Shown here: positions 1-8,248 of the stretch, in pieces
How positions within the stretch are numbered: the stretch's first letter is position 1
Layout of the letters: each line of letters starts with the position of its first letter
NCBI RefSeq assembly: GCF_025061645.1
Contig: NZ_JANYMP010000003.1
Coordinates: 248,001-312,000, forward strand
DNA from: Umezawaea endophytica
GTDB lineage: Bacteria; Actinomycetota; Actinomycetes; Mycobacteriales; Pseudonocardiaceae
Direction: 5' to 3'
DNA length: 64,000 bases
Made by a program: the position numbers and the translations under genes
The notes under the pieces: generated by a model
The model's database searches: none
What the model was told of the DNA's origin: nothing
Seen by the model: the letters and a program-made list of their open reading frames with translations, nothing else

Positions 1-1320
1 GCGTCGCCGGAGGACGCGATGGCCGCCCTCGACGCCGCCGCTGCCGCCCAGGAGGCGTGGGCCGCGGTGGCGCCCCGCGAGCGCGGCGAGGTCCTCCGCC
101 GCGCGCACGACCTGCTCGTCGAGCGCACCGAGGAGATCGCGCTGCTGATCACCCTGGAGATGGGCAAGTCACTGGCCGAGTCGCGCGCCGAGGTGGCCTA
201 CGGCGCCGACTACCTGAGGTGGTTCTCCGAGGAGGCCGCCCGGATCTCCGGGGAGTGGCGGACCGACAGCGCTGGCACCGGCCGGATCGTCACCATGCGC
301 CAGCCCGTCGGCCCCTGCCTGCTGATCACGCCGTGGAACGCGCCGCTGGCGATGCCCGCCCGCAAGATCGGGCCCGCCGTCGCCGCGGGCTGCACGATGG
401 TCGTGAAGCCCGCCGCGCAGACCCCGTTGACCACGCTGGCGCTCGCCGAGGTGCTGGTCGAGGCGGGTCTGCCGGACGGGGTGCTCAACGTGGTGCCGAC
501 GACCGCCGCGGGCCCGGTCACCGCTCCCCTGCTCGGCGACGGACGGCTGCGGAAGCTGTCGTTCACCGGATCGACGGCGGTGGGGAAGGTGTTGCTGGAG
601 AAGGCCGCCGCCAAGGTGCTCCGCACGTCGATGGAGTTGGGCGGCAACGCGCCGTTCATCGTCTGCGCGGACGCCGACGTCGACGCCGCCGTGGACGGCG
701 CGATGATCGCCAAGATGCGCAACATCGGTGAGGCGTGCGTCGCCGCCAACCGGTTCTACGTGCACGCCGACGTCGCGGAGGAGTTCGTGGGCGAGCTGAC
801 CGCCCGCATGACCGCGCTGGCCGTGGGACGGGGTGTCGACGACGGTGTCCAGGTAGGACCGTTGATCGACGCCGTCCAGCGCGACCGGGTCGCCGAACTG
901 GTCGACGACGCGGTCGCCCGTGGCGCCAGGATCGTTTCCACCGCGGAGGTTCCGGACACGGCCGGGTACTTCTACCCGCCGACCGTGCTGACCGACGTCC
1001 CGGCCTCCGCCCGGCTGACGAGGGAGGAGATCTTCGGACCGGTCGCGCCGATCACCACCTTCACCGACGAGGAGGACGTCGTCCGCCTGGCCAACGACAC
1101 CGACTTCGGCCTCGTGAGCTACCTCTACACCCGTGACATCGGCCGGGCCGTCAGGATCGCCGAGCGGCTCCAGTCCGGAATGGTCGGTCTGAACCGGGGC
1201 CTGGTGTCCGATCCCGCCGCGCCGTTCGGCGGGGTGAAGCAGTCCGGTCTCGGCCGCGAGGGCGGCACCGGGAGCATCGACGAGTACCTCGAGGTCAAGT
1301 ACGTGGCGCTGGGCCTCTAG
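1..1320 (+). CDS. gabD: NAD(P)-dependent succinate-semialdehyde dehydrogenase, 5' end missing
   Basis: Oxidises an aldehyde such as succinate semialdehyde to the acid with NAD(P)+ in the cytoplasm, the last step of GABA/polyamine breakdown. The frame is open from base 1, so the gene starts left of the window; about 440 residues are present against about 480 for the family, so roughly 40 N-terminal residues are missing. Visible aldehyde-dehydrogenase signatures are TPWNAPLAMPARKIGPA, the glycine-rich FTGSTAVGK, the general base in MELGGNAPFIV, the catalytic cysteine in NIGEACVAANRF and EEIFGPVAPI. The substrate is inferred from overall resemblance to GabD; another short aldehyde is possible. 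The stop codon overlaps that of the convergent regulator gene by four bases. Confidence 0.85.
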   Translation, partial: ASPEDAMAALDAAAAAQEAWAAVAPRERGEVLRRAHDLLVERTEEIALLITLEMGKSLAESRAEVAYGADYLRWFSEEAARISGEWRTDSAGTGRIVTMRQPVGPCLLITPWNAPLAMPARKIGPAVAAGCTMVVKPAAQTPLTTLALAEVLVEAGLPDGVLNVVPTTAAGPVTAPLLGDGRLRKLSFTGSTAVGKVLLEKAAAKVLRTSMELGGNAPFIVCADADVDAAVDGAMIAKMRNIGEACVAANRFYVHADVAEEFVGELTARMTALAVGRGVDDGVQVGPLIDAVQRDRVAELVDDAVARGARIVSTAEVPDTAGYFYPPTVLTDVPASARLTREEIFGPVAPITTFTDEEDVVRLANDTDFGLVSYLYTRDIGRAVRIAERLQSGMVGLNRGLVSDPAAPFGGVKQSGLGREGGTGSIDEYLEVKYVALGL

Positions 1321-2201
1321 GTGGCGGGGCCGCTCACGTCGTCCAGCCGGACGTCCTGCTCGGACCCCGTCCAGCTCGCGAGCAGGTCCATGGCCCGCCG
1401 CGAGGACGACCCGGCCTCGGTGGTGTAGACGAACAGGGTGGTGTCGGGGTCGTCCGGCAGGCTGAGCGACTCGTACTCGACGGTCAGGTCCCCGACCAGG
1501 GGGTGGTGCAGCCGCTTGGAACCGTGCGTGCGCTGGTGCACCCGGTGCTGTTCCCACCACTGGTCGAAGTCGCGGCTCTGGTCGCGCAGCTCCGCGACGA
1601 GCGCGGCCGTGGCGGCGTCGTCGGGGTCGCGGCCGATGTCGAACCGGAGGCTCTCGACCGCGGCACGGGCCTGGTCCCGCCAGTCCACGAACAGCGACCG
1701 GGCCCGCTCGTCGAGGAACATCCAGCGCGCGTAGTTGCGCTGCCTCACCGGCATCCGCTCGAAGTCGGCGAACAGCGCCTTCGCCATCCGGTTGGCGGCC
1801 AGTACGTCGGTGCGCCGCCCCAGCACGAGCACCGGCTCGCCGTCGAGGGAGTCCAGGAGCTGGTAGAGACCCGGACGGACGCGCTGCACGCCGCGAGGCC
1901 GACGAGGTGCCGCGGACGTGGTCAGCCCAATGAGGTCTTCGAGGTGGGCGCGGCCCGCGGCGTCGAGTTCGAGAGCGCGGCCGATCGCCTCGACCACGGC
2001 GACCGAGGGCGTGATGCGCCTGCCCTGCTCGAGCCGGGCGTAGTAGTCGGTGGACACCCCGGCCAGCAGCGCGACCTCCTCACGCCTCAGGCCCGGCACG
2101 CGGCGCACGCGCCCGTCCAGCGGCAGACCGGCCCGTGACGGGTCGACCTGGCTCCGGGCCCGGCGCAGGAAGTCGGCGAGTTCGCGGTTGGTTCGTGCCA
2201 C
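1317..2201 (-). CDS. XRE-family regulator, MmyB-like
   Basis: Cytoplasmic DNA-binding regulator of 294 residues. Residues about 10-75 form a Cro/CI-type helix-turn-helix, with GLRREEVALLAGVSTDYYAR followed by LEQGR, the usual hallmark of actinobacterial MmyB-type proteins. The rest matches the MmyB ligand-binding domain (LYQLLDSLDGEPVLVLGRR, then FVYTTEAGSSS near the C-terminus). In such proteins this domain is thought to bind a small hydrophobic ligand. These regulators often sit divergent to the oxidoreductase they control; here the divergent gene is the SDR at 2373, about 170 bases away, so that SDR is the likely target. Family assignment is firm, the target is inferred. Confidence 0.88.
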   Translation of the reverse strand: MARTNRELADFLRRARSQVDPSRAGLPLDGRVRRVPGLRREEVALLAGVSTDYYARLEQGRRITPSVAVVEAIGRALELDAAGRAHLEDLIGLTTSAAPRRPRGVQRVRPGLYQLLDSLDGEPVLVLGRRTDVLAANRMAKALFADFERMPVRQRNYARWMFLDERARSLFVDWRDQARAAVESLRFDIGRDPDDAATAALVAELRDQSRDFDQWWEQHRVHQRTHGSKRLHHPLVGDLTVEYESLSLPDDPDTTLFVYTTEAGSSSRRAMDLLASWTGSEQDVRLDDVSGPAT

Positions 2202-2372
2202 GGTCCCATTGTCCCCGACACCGTCCGCTCCCGACTGGACCTCCGAGTCCTAGGCAGCCGGGTCCGAGGTCGCGCAGGGCGCGAGATGCGCGTCCACGGC
2301 CCGTTCTCCCGCGCCAGGCTTGAACTGCGCCGGAACCCACCGGTTCCCGAGATCCCGAGTGTGAGGACGACG

Positions 2373-3233
2373 ATGAGCTTCCCGACTGATCGACCCGCGA
2401 CCTGGTTCGTGACCGGCACCTCCCGCGGCCTGGGCCTCGAACTGGTCGAGAAGCTGCTCGACCGGGGCGACCACGTCGCCGCGACGACCCGTTCGACCGA
2501 CCGGCTGCTCGCCGCGCTCGGTACCGGCGTCGACACCTCGACCCTGCTGCCGCTGGCCGTCGACCTGCGTGACAGCGAGTCCGTCACCCAGGCCGTGCAC
2601 CGGACGCGCGACCACTTCGGAGGTCTGGACGTCGTCGTGAACAACGCGGGCTACGGCTTCCTGGCCGCGGTGGAGGAGACCAGCGACCGCGAGGTCCGCG
2701 ACATGCTCGACGTCCAGGTCGTCGGTGTGTGGAACGTGCTGCGCGCCGCGCTGCCGATCCTGCGCGCCCAGGAGAGCGGCCACGTCGTCACCGTGTCGTC
2801 GGTGCTCGGGTTGACCGCCGCACCGGGCTGGGGGCTCTACTGCGCGGGCAAGTTCGCCGTGGAGGGCCTCAGCGAGGCCCTGGCGGCCGAGGTCGCCCCC
2901 TTCGGCGTCGAGGTCACCATCGTCGAACCCGGCTACTTCCGCACCGGCTTCCTCGCGGAGGACTCGCTCGCGCTGCCCGCCACCACGACCGAGGCCTACC
3001 CGTCGATCCGCGAGATGACCGCCGACCACCAGGCGTTGCAGGGCTCCCAGCTCGGCGACCCGGCCAAGGGCGCGGAGGCGATCATCGACCGGGTCGTCGG
3101 CGGTGGAGGTCCGCTGCGCCAACTCCTCGGCTCGGACGCCCACGCCTACGCAACCGCCAAGGTCGACGCCCTGCGCGCCAACCTCGACGCCGTCGCGCCC
3201 ACCGTGGCCGCCACCGACTTCCCCACCGCGTGA
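2373..3233 (+). CDS. Short-chain dehydrogenase/reductase (SDR)
   Basis: NAD(P)-dependent oxidoreductase of 286 residues with the classical SDR set: the cofactor motif TGTSRGLG near residue 12, NNAG in DVVVNNAGYGFLAAVEE, the catalytic serine in VTVSSVLGL and the YxxxK pair in YCAGKFAVEGLSEAL. It resembles the SDR group used by actinomycetes against small carbonyl compounds; the substrate is unknown. The ATG at 2373 is chosen because GAGGA lies five bases upstream; an upstream in-frame ATG at 2286 lacks such a site and precedes the conserved domain by 30 unlikely residues. It is followed after 22 bases by the DJ-1/PfpI gene, so the two are probably co-transcribed under the divergent MmyB-type regulator. 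Confidence 0.85.
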   Translation: MSFPTDRPATWFVTGTSRGLGLELVEKLLDRGDHVAATTRSTDRLLAALGTGVDTSTLLPLAVDLRDSESVTQAVHRTRDHFGGLDVVVNNAGYGFLAAVEETSDREVRDMLDVQVVGVWNVLRAALPILRAQESGHVVTVSSVLGLTAAPGWGLYCAGKFAVEGLSEALAAEVAPFGVEVTIVEPGYFRTGFLAEDSLALPATTTEAYPSIREMTADHQALQGSQLGDPAKGAEAIIDRVVGGGGPLRQLLGSDAHAYATAKVDALRANLDAVAPTVAATDFPTA

Positions 3234-3255
3234 CACCCACTGGAAGGACCCGCTC

Positions 3256-3951
3256 GTGAGCAAGATCCTGATCGTCATGTCGGCCGCCGACGCCTGGGAG
3301 CGCACCGACGGATCGCTGTACCCGACCGGCTACTGGGCCGAGGAACTCGCCGCACCGCACGAGAAGTTCGTGGCCGCCGGGTTCCAGGTCGACTTCGCCT
3401 CTCCGGGCGGGGTCCTCCAACCGCTGGACCAGCACAGCGCCGACCCCGCCATCGCCGGACCGAACTGCGCGCACCACGTGCGGCACGCCGAGAAGGCCCT
3501 GCGCGAGTTCGGTCCGCTGCTCAAGCTCGACGAGGTCGACGTCGACGACTACGTCGCGGTCGTCCTGCCCGGCGGGCACGGGCCGGTGGTAGACCTCCAC
3601 CAGGACCCCGACCTCGGCCGCCTGCTCACCGCCGCGAACTCGTCCGACAAGCTCATCGGAGCCGTCTGCCATGGCCCGGCCGCCCTGCTGTCCGCCATCG
3701 ACTCCGACGGCCGGTGGGTGTTCGCGGGCCGGGAGATGACCGCTTTCACCGACGAGGAGGAGCAGTTGTTCGGCACCGCCGACGGCGCCCCCTGGCTGCT
3801 GGCCACCAGACTTCGGGAAATGGGCGCAAAGCACTCCGGAGGCCCCGCCTACCTCCAGTACACCGTGACCGACGGAAACCTCTTCACCGGCCAGAACCCG
3901 GCGTCGAGCGGTGCCATGGCCGACGCCATGATCGCGAGTCTCACCCGGTAA
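3256..3951 (+). CDS. DJ-1/PfpI (Hsp31-like) family protein
   Basis: Protein of 231 residues of the DJ-1/PfpI superfamily, whose members act as glyoxalase III/deglycases, chaperones or amidases. The nucleophile elbow is GAVCHGPAALL with Cys138 followed by His139, and a conserved acidic position lies in GYWAEELAAPHEKF (about residues 25-38), as in Hsp31-like enzymes. The GTG start is supported by GGAAGGA eight to fourteen bases upstream; the longer frame reaching back to 3103 lies inside the SDR gene. Pairing with a carbonyl-reducing SDR suggests a reactive-aldehyde detoxification unit, an inference from context only. Confidence 0.85.
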   Translation: MSKILIVMSAADAWERTDGSLYPTGYWAEELAAPHEKFVAAGFQVDFASPGGVLQPLDQHSADPAIAGPNCAHHVRHAEKALREFGPLLKLDEVDVDDYVAVVLPGGHGPVVDLHQDPDLGRLLTAANSSDKLIGAVCHGPAALLSAIDSDGRWVFAGREMTAFTDEEEQLFGTADGAPWLLATRLREMGAKHSGGPAYLQYTVTDGNLFTGQNPASSGAMADAMIASLTR

Positions 3952-3956
3952 CGACC

Positions 3957-4002
3957 TCGACGGTCCTCCCTCCCGCTCACGGGCCGGAGGAAGGACCGTC
4001 GA
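3957..4002. terminator. Bidirectional hairpin terminator
   Basis: A 17-bp stem (3957-3973 with 3986-4002, one mismatch) and a 12-base loop lie between the converging DJ-1 and aminotransferase genes. It can serve both strands; there is no clear U-run. Confidence 0.65.
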
Positions 4003-4012
4003 CGTCACGAGG

Positions 4013-5200
4013 TCACCCTCCCCTGGCCGCCAACGCGGTGCCGAGCCGGTCGATCGCCACCGCCAACAGGCGGGGTGACGTCGCGAACGACAGCCGGACG
4101 TGGTGTTCGGCGGTGGGGCCGAAGGCGTTGCCGGGGGTGACCACGACACCGCTGTGCTCGAGCAGCCAGGCGCCTGCCTCCTGCGCCGAACCGAAGCCGA
4201 ACCGGGAGAGGTCCGGCAGGACGTAGAAGGCGCCCTCCGGGTCGGGGCACACGAGGCCGGGAATCCGGTTCAGCGCGTCGACGACGTACTCGCGGCGCGC
4301 GTCGTAGCTCGCCACCATCTCCTCGACGGAGGCGCGGGACTCGGGGGTGAACGCGCCGAGCGCGCCGCGTTGGACGAAGGAAGAGGCACAGCCGACCGTG
4401 TGCTCCTGCACCTTCAGGACGTCGTTCATCACGGCGGGCGGGCCCACCACGTAACCGAGCCGCCAGCCCGTCATGGCGTGGCTCTTGGAGAACCCGTTGA
4501 CGGTGATGGTCCGACCGCGACCGCCGGGCAGGGCGGCCAGGCTGAGGTGGGGTCGGTCGCGGTACCGGATGTGCTCGTAGATCTCATCCGTGAGGATGGT
4601 CAGGTCGTTCCGGTCGGCGACGCGCAGGACGGCGTCGGCTTCGGCGCGGGTGAGCATCCGGCCCGTCGGGTTGTTCGGCGAGTTGACCAGCACCGCCCGC
4701 GTTCGCGGCGTGATCGCGGCCGCGAGGCGCTCCTCGGTGATCGCGAACCGGTCCCCCGGATCGAGCGGGACGTCGACCGGCCGCCCGCCGAGCAGCCTGA
4801 TCATCGGGGCGTAGCTGACCCACGCGGGCGAGGGCACCAAGACCTCGTCCCCCGGTCCGATGACACCGGCGAGCGCGATGAACATCCCGTGCTTGGCGGA
4901 CGGCGTGACGATGATGTCCGTCGCGGGGTCGGCGGTGATGCCGTTGTCGGCGAGGAGCTTGCCCGCGATGGCCTCGCGCAGTTCCGGCAGGCCGCGGCTC
5001 GACGTGTAGTGCGTGAAGCCCGCTTCCAGCGCGGCGACGGTCGGGCGCACGACGTGCTCGGGTGTCGGGAAGTCCGGCTCCCCTCCACTGAGGTTGATCA
5101 CTTCGACGCCCGCCGCCTTCTGGCGTTCGACCTCGTCGAGGAGGGCGACCGTGGGCGACCGACCGAGGGACGTGGCGACCGGAGCGGACCGCGCGCTCAC
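4013..5200 (-). CDS. PLP-dependent aminotransferase, aspartate type (class I)
   Basis: Fold-type I aminotransferase of 395 residues. Motifs in order: NLSGGEPDFPTP (residues 36-47), HYTSSRGLPELREAIA, the PLP-phosphate and substrate region NSPNNPTGRM (173-182), and the Schiff-base lysine in NGFSKSHAMTGWRLGY (Lys239). These match aspartate or branched/aromatic aminotransferases. It is the last gene of a seven-gene operon and overlaps the preceding isochorismatase-like gene by four bases (ATGA), so translation is coupled. In this context it probably aminates the 2-oxo acid made by the LeuA/C/D-like enzymes upstream. The specific substrate cannot be read from the sequence. Confidence 0.88.
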   Translation of the reverse strand: MSARSAPVATSLGRSPTVALLDEVERQKAAGVEVINLSGGEPDFPTPEHVVRPTVAALEAGFTHYTSSRGLPELREAIAGKLLADNGITADPATDIIVTPSAKHGMFIALAGVIGPGDEVLVPSPAWVSYAPMIRLLGGRPVDVPLDPGDRFAITEERLAAAITPRTRAVLVNSPNNPTGRMLTRAEADAVLRVADRNDLTILTDEIYEHIRYRDRPHLSLAALPGGRGRTITVNGFSKSHAMTGWRLGYVVGPPAVMNDVLKVQEHTVGCASSFVQRGALGAFTPESRASVEEMVASYDARREYVVDALNRIPGLVCPDPEGAFYVLPDLSRFGFGSAQEAGAWLLEHSGVVVTPGNAFGPTAEHHVRLSFATSPRLLAVAIDRLGTALAARGG

Positions 5201-5793
5201 GCGATGTCCTGTCCGGCCAGGGGAAGGGACCGGTCGACGCTGCTGATCACCGCTGTGCGAGCGGCCAGGAGCAGCGCTGCGTCCTGCACCCGCTCGCTGG
5301 CGGTGGCCGTGGTGTCCTCCAGCACCTCGACCGCGAACCCGAGGTCGTGCGCCTCCAGGGCGGTCAGGAGAACGACCAGGTCGGTGGCGACCCCGGCCAG
5401 GAGCAGCGTGTCGATCTTCCTGGCGCGCAGCAGGAGTTCCAGGTTCGTGCCGTGGAAAGGACTGATCCGCTGCTTGACGACGACGTCCTCGCCGAGTTGG
5501 GGAGCAAGCTCGTCGTGCACACGGGTGCCCCAGGACCCCAGCGTGAACCTGCGCTCCGGGTCGGGTGGTCCGAAGAGGATCGACCCCGATGGCCAGTCCT
5601 CGTAGTGGTCGCTGTAGCCGAGCACGACGAAGATCACCGGAACCCCGGCGAGCCGGGCGCGGTCGATGGCCACCCTCGCGCGGTCGATCACCCCGCGGCT
5701 CGCGACCTGTTCCTGGCAGACGTGCGAGTAGTGCCCGTCGGGGTGGACGAGTTCGTTGACCATGTCGAGGACGAGCAGTGCCGGGCGGCTCAT
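5197..5793 (-). CDS. Isochorismatase-fold hydrolase lacking the catalytic cysteine
   Basis: Protein of 198 residues with the isochorismatase/cysteine-hydrolase fold. Asp10 (LLVLDMV) and Lys107 (VVVKQRISPF) of the usual Asp-Lys-Cys triad are present, but the segment that normally reads GVxTxxCV is GVATDLVV here, with Val140 where thiol amidohydrolases have Cys. Loss of the cysteine is also seen in true isochorismatases such as PhzD, which cleave a vinyl ether, so a hydration or vinyl-ether cleavage is more likely than amide hydrolysis. The gene overlaps its neighbours by four bases on both sides. No isochorismate synthase or siderophore genes are nearby. Function in the pathway is unknown. Confidence 0.8.
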   Translation of the reverse strand: MSRPALLVLDMVNELVHPDGHYSHVCQEQVASRGVIDRARVAIDRARLAGVPVIFVVLGYSDHYEDWPSGSILFGPPDPERRFTLGSWGTRVHDELAPQLGEDVVVKQRISPFHGTNLELLLRARKIDTLLLAGVATDLVVLLTALEAHDLGFAVEVLEDTTATASERVQDAALLLAARTAVISSVDRSLPLAGQDIA

Positions 5794-7658
5794 CGTGCGG
5801 GACCTCCGATCGCCAGGGGGTGGTCGGTCTGGTGTTCGACGGGCCGCAGCACGTCCTGGGCGACGTCGTCCGCGTCGCGCATGAACTCGCTCCACCCCGC
5901 GGGACCGGTCGCGACGACCTGGGTGAAGAACCGGGAGTGCTCGGTGGGGATGCCCAGCACGGACAGGCCCCGCACCGGCCGCCCGTCGGCGCCGACCGGG
6001 TGGAACGGTGACCGGGTCACCTCGACGCCGCCGGTGTGGAAGGTCCCGCCGTTGACGAACTCCCGCCACAGCCCCCGGCGCAGCAGGGCGCGGGACAGCG
6101 GGGAGGTGTCGGCGCCGACGTCGGGCGACGGGATCCGGGCGTCGATGACGGTGTCGACCGCCACGGACGCGCCCAGCACACACGGCGAGGAGACGCGGAA
6201 CGTCCCCGAGGCCGCGTCGGCCGCGTACCGGGCACGGGGGCCGATGACGCGCAGGACTCCGGCCTCGATCAACGCCTTCGTCTCCCGCAGCCTGACCAAG
6301 GGCGGTCCCGCGGCCAGGAACGCGCTGCGCGGCGCGTACCAGCCGATGAGATCCGCCCGGTGCGACTCGGGCAGCAGTCCGCCGAAGTCCGTCAGCTCGC
6401 GGATGGTCGCGCGCAGGCTCCGCAGGACGTCGAGGGCGGCCTTGACCGGCGAGTCGACGTTGCCGCGTTCGGCCTCGTCGACGTCGGCGGCGAGAGCGTT
6501 CACCAGCGCGGCGTCGAAGGTGGTCCGGTCGGTGAACGTCCGGTCCGCGAAGGGGAAGGACAACCTGTCGAAGTCGAGCTTCTCCACGTCGGCGACGCCG
6601 AAGTCGGCCGCGCATTCGTCCAGTGTGGACAGGGACGCGCCGCCCTTCTCCCGTACCCGCACGACGAAGTCGTCCGCGGCGGCTGGCCCGGAGCGTTCAC
6701 GCAGCACGGCGGCGCGGTGGACGAAGTCGACCTCCGCCATCAGTCGCGGTAGCAGGTGCTCGCGGAAGTCGAGCCGTCCGGCGCTCGCGTCGGAGCGGAC
6801 GAGGGCCTCGGTGAAGAAGACGGGCCGGTGCGCGAAGTCCGAGGGCTTTCGGTTGCGGCCTCTGGCCGGTTGCGGGACTCCGCTGCGCGAACCGGCGACG
6901 AGGAACGGCTCCTCGCCGCTGGGCGAGTAGACCAGGCCGTCGGGCGACTCCTCGAACCTCCCGCCGCGCCCGACCGTCAACGCGGCCACCACGTCGTAGA
7001 AGGTCAACCCCATCCCGATCACACCGACGCCGCTGCCCGGCGGGATGGCGGACAGCGGCATGTCGGCCGCCGAGTCACCGGGGATGAACCGCAGGGACGG
7101 GCGGGTCCGCGCGAACCGCCGCAGGTCGAGCAGGTGCCCCGACAGCCGCGGGCGCGCGTGGCCGGTGACCAGGACGGCACGGTCGACGTCGATCTCCGAC
7201 CCGTCGTCGAGGATGAGGCGGTACCCGCCGGGCCCCAGCTCGCGGAGGTCCTCGACCATCGCGGTGACCCGGTGCACCCTCGCCGAGGTCGGCAGCGCCC
7301 GCTCGATGGCGTCGAGGAGGAAGAGCAGGTAGCGCCCGTAGAGGCGACGTGGCGCGTAGTCGTTGGCGTGCGCGCGGCTCGGGTCGACCCGGTCCCACCA
7401 CTGCGCGAAGGACGGCCCCGCGCCCGGACGCGGCGGGCCGGAGTCGGGTGGTCCGGAGAAGGCGGTGATCTCGCCCGCCACCGTGTTCATCAGGAACCAG
7501 TCCGGCTGGTCCGTGCGCCACACCCGGCCGCAGCCCACCTGCACGGGGTCGATCAGGTGGACCTCCACCGGTTCGGCGGCCGCCGTCGCCCGGACGGCGA
7601 GCCGCTCCAGGACGCTCAGGGCCCTGGGGCCGCCCCCGATGATCCCCAGCGTGGTCAC
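5790..7658 (-). CDS. FAD/NAD(P)-binding protein (flavin monooxygenase-like)
   Basis: Protein of about 622 residues that opens with a dinucleotide-binding motif, GIIGGGPRALSVLERLA, followed by VEVHLIDPVQVGCGRVWR and the second glycine-rich segment VGVIGMGLTFYDVVAALT. This is the architecture of the FAD-NAD(P)-binding family related to lysine/ornithine N-hydroxylases, but no specific member can be named. The GTG start at 7658 overlaps the stop of the leuD-like gene (GTGA); the longer open frame upstream is the shadow of leuD and leuC. Within the operon it is the only obvious redox flavoprotein and could hydroxylate an amine or carbon, or oxidise the homologated hydroxy acid, since no LeuB-like dehydrogenase is present. 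The last two points are inference. Confidence 0.75.
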   Translation of the reverse strand: MTTLGIIGGGPRALSVLERLAVRATAAAEPVEVHLIDPVQVGCGRVWRTDQPDWFLMNTVAGEITAFSGPPDSGPPRPGAGPSFAQWWDRVDPSRAHANDYAPRRLYGRYLLFLLDAIERALPTSARVHRVTAMVEDLRELGPGGYRLILDDGSEIDVDRAVLVTGHARPRLSGHLLDLRRFARTRPSLRFIPGDSAADMPLSAIPPGSGVGVIGMGLTFYDVVAALTVGRGGRFEESPDGLVYSPSGEEPFLVAGSRSGVPQPARGRNRKPSDFAHRPVFFTEALVRSDASAGRLDFREHLLPRLMAEVDFVHRAAVLRERSGPAAADDFVVRVREKGGASLSTLDECAADFGVADVEKLDFDRLSFPFADRTFTDRTTFDAALVNALAADVDEAERGNVDSPVKAALDVLRSLRATIRELTDFGGLLPESHRADLIGWYAPRSAFLAAGPPLVRLRETKALIEAGVLRVIGPRARYAADAASGTFRVSSPCVLGASVAVDTVIDARIPSPDVGADTSPLSRALLRRGLWREFVNGGTFHTGGVEVTRSPFHPVGADGRPVRGLSVLGIPTEHSRFFTQVVATGPAGWSEFMRDADDVAQDVLRPVEHQTDHPLAIGGPAR

Positions 7659-8248
7659 CGTGCCCGCTCCTCGTCCCCGCGCGAGATCCTGCTCGACTCG
7701 TACTCCTCTATGTCGGCGACGTGGGCCAGCGTCTCGGCGATCCGGTCTCCCGGCCGCACCAGGCGGCGCAGCAGCGGATCGTCGATCCTCAGCGGACTCT
7801 CCGCCGCCCGGAAGCCGAGGCGCCGCGAGGTCAGGTCGACGGTGACGGGCAGCCACGGGTCCGCCTCGACCTCGCGCCACAGCTCTTCGACCACGTCGTG
7901 GTCGACCTCGACCGTCCAGAGCCCCCTGGTGGTGGCGTTGTCCCGGAAGATGTCGCCGAAACCGCTCGCGACGACGACCTGGAACCCCGCGCTCTGGAGG
8001 GCCCAGACGGCCGACTCGCGCGACGACCCGGTCCCGAAGTCGTGACCGGCCACGAGGACACTCGCCCCCTGGTGCTCGGGTCGGTTGAGCACGAAGTCCG
8101 GGTCCGACCGCCAGTCCGCGAACAGGATGTTCGTGAAGCCGTGCGGGCGGAAGTAGGGGACGAACCGCGCGGGCGAGAGCTGGTCGGTGTCCACGTCGTC
8201 GCGCCGCAGCGGGACGGCGGTCCCGGTGTGGCTGGTCGGGGTGCTCAT
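7655..8248 (-). CDS. 3-isopropylmalate/homoaconitate isomerase small subunit-like (LeuD-like)
   Basis: Swivelling-domain subunit of an aconitase-type isomerase, 197 residues. It shows [13 protein letters not shown] near the N-terminus and the substrate loop [14 protein letters not shown], which in ordinary LeuD reads close to FGCGSSREHAPWAL; the Cys-to-Thr and His-to-Ser changes next to the SSRE loop suggest a different substrate side chain. It overlaps the leuC-like gene by four bases upstream and the flavoprotein gene by four bases downstream. With the LeuC-like subunit it should isomerise a 2-alkylmalate-type intermediate. The leucine-pathway substrate is unlikely given the operon content, but housekeeping LeuD activity cannot be excluded. 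Confidence 0.82.
   Translation of the reverse strand: MSTPTSHTGTAVPLRRDDVDTDQLSPARFVPYFRPHGFTNILFADWRSDPDFVLNRPEHQGASVLVAGHDFGTGSSRESAVWALQSAGFQVVVASGFGDIFRDNATTRGLWTVEVDHDVVEELWREVEADPWLPVTVDLTSRRLGFRAAESPLRIDDPLLRRLVRPGDRIAETLAHVADIEEYESSRISRGDEERAR

Noticed and set aside
169-1560. Long frame opposite the dehydrogenase gene
   Set aside because: Shadow of third-position GC bias; arginine, glycine and histidine rich with no domain.
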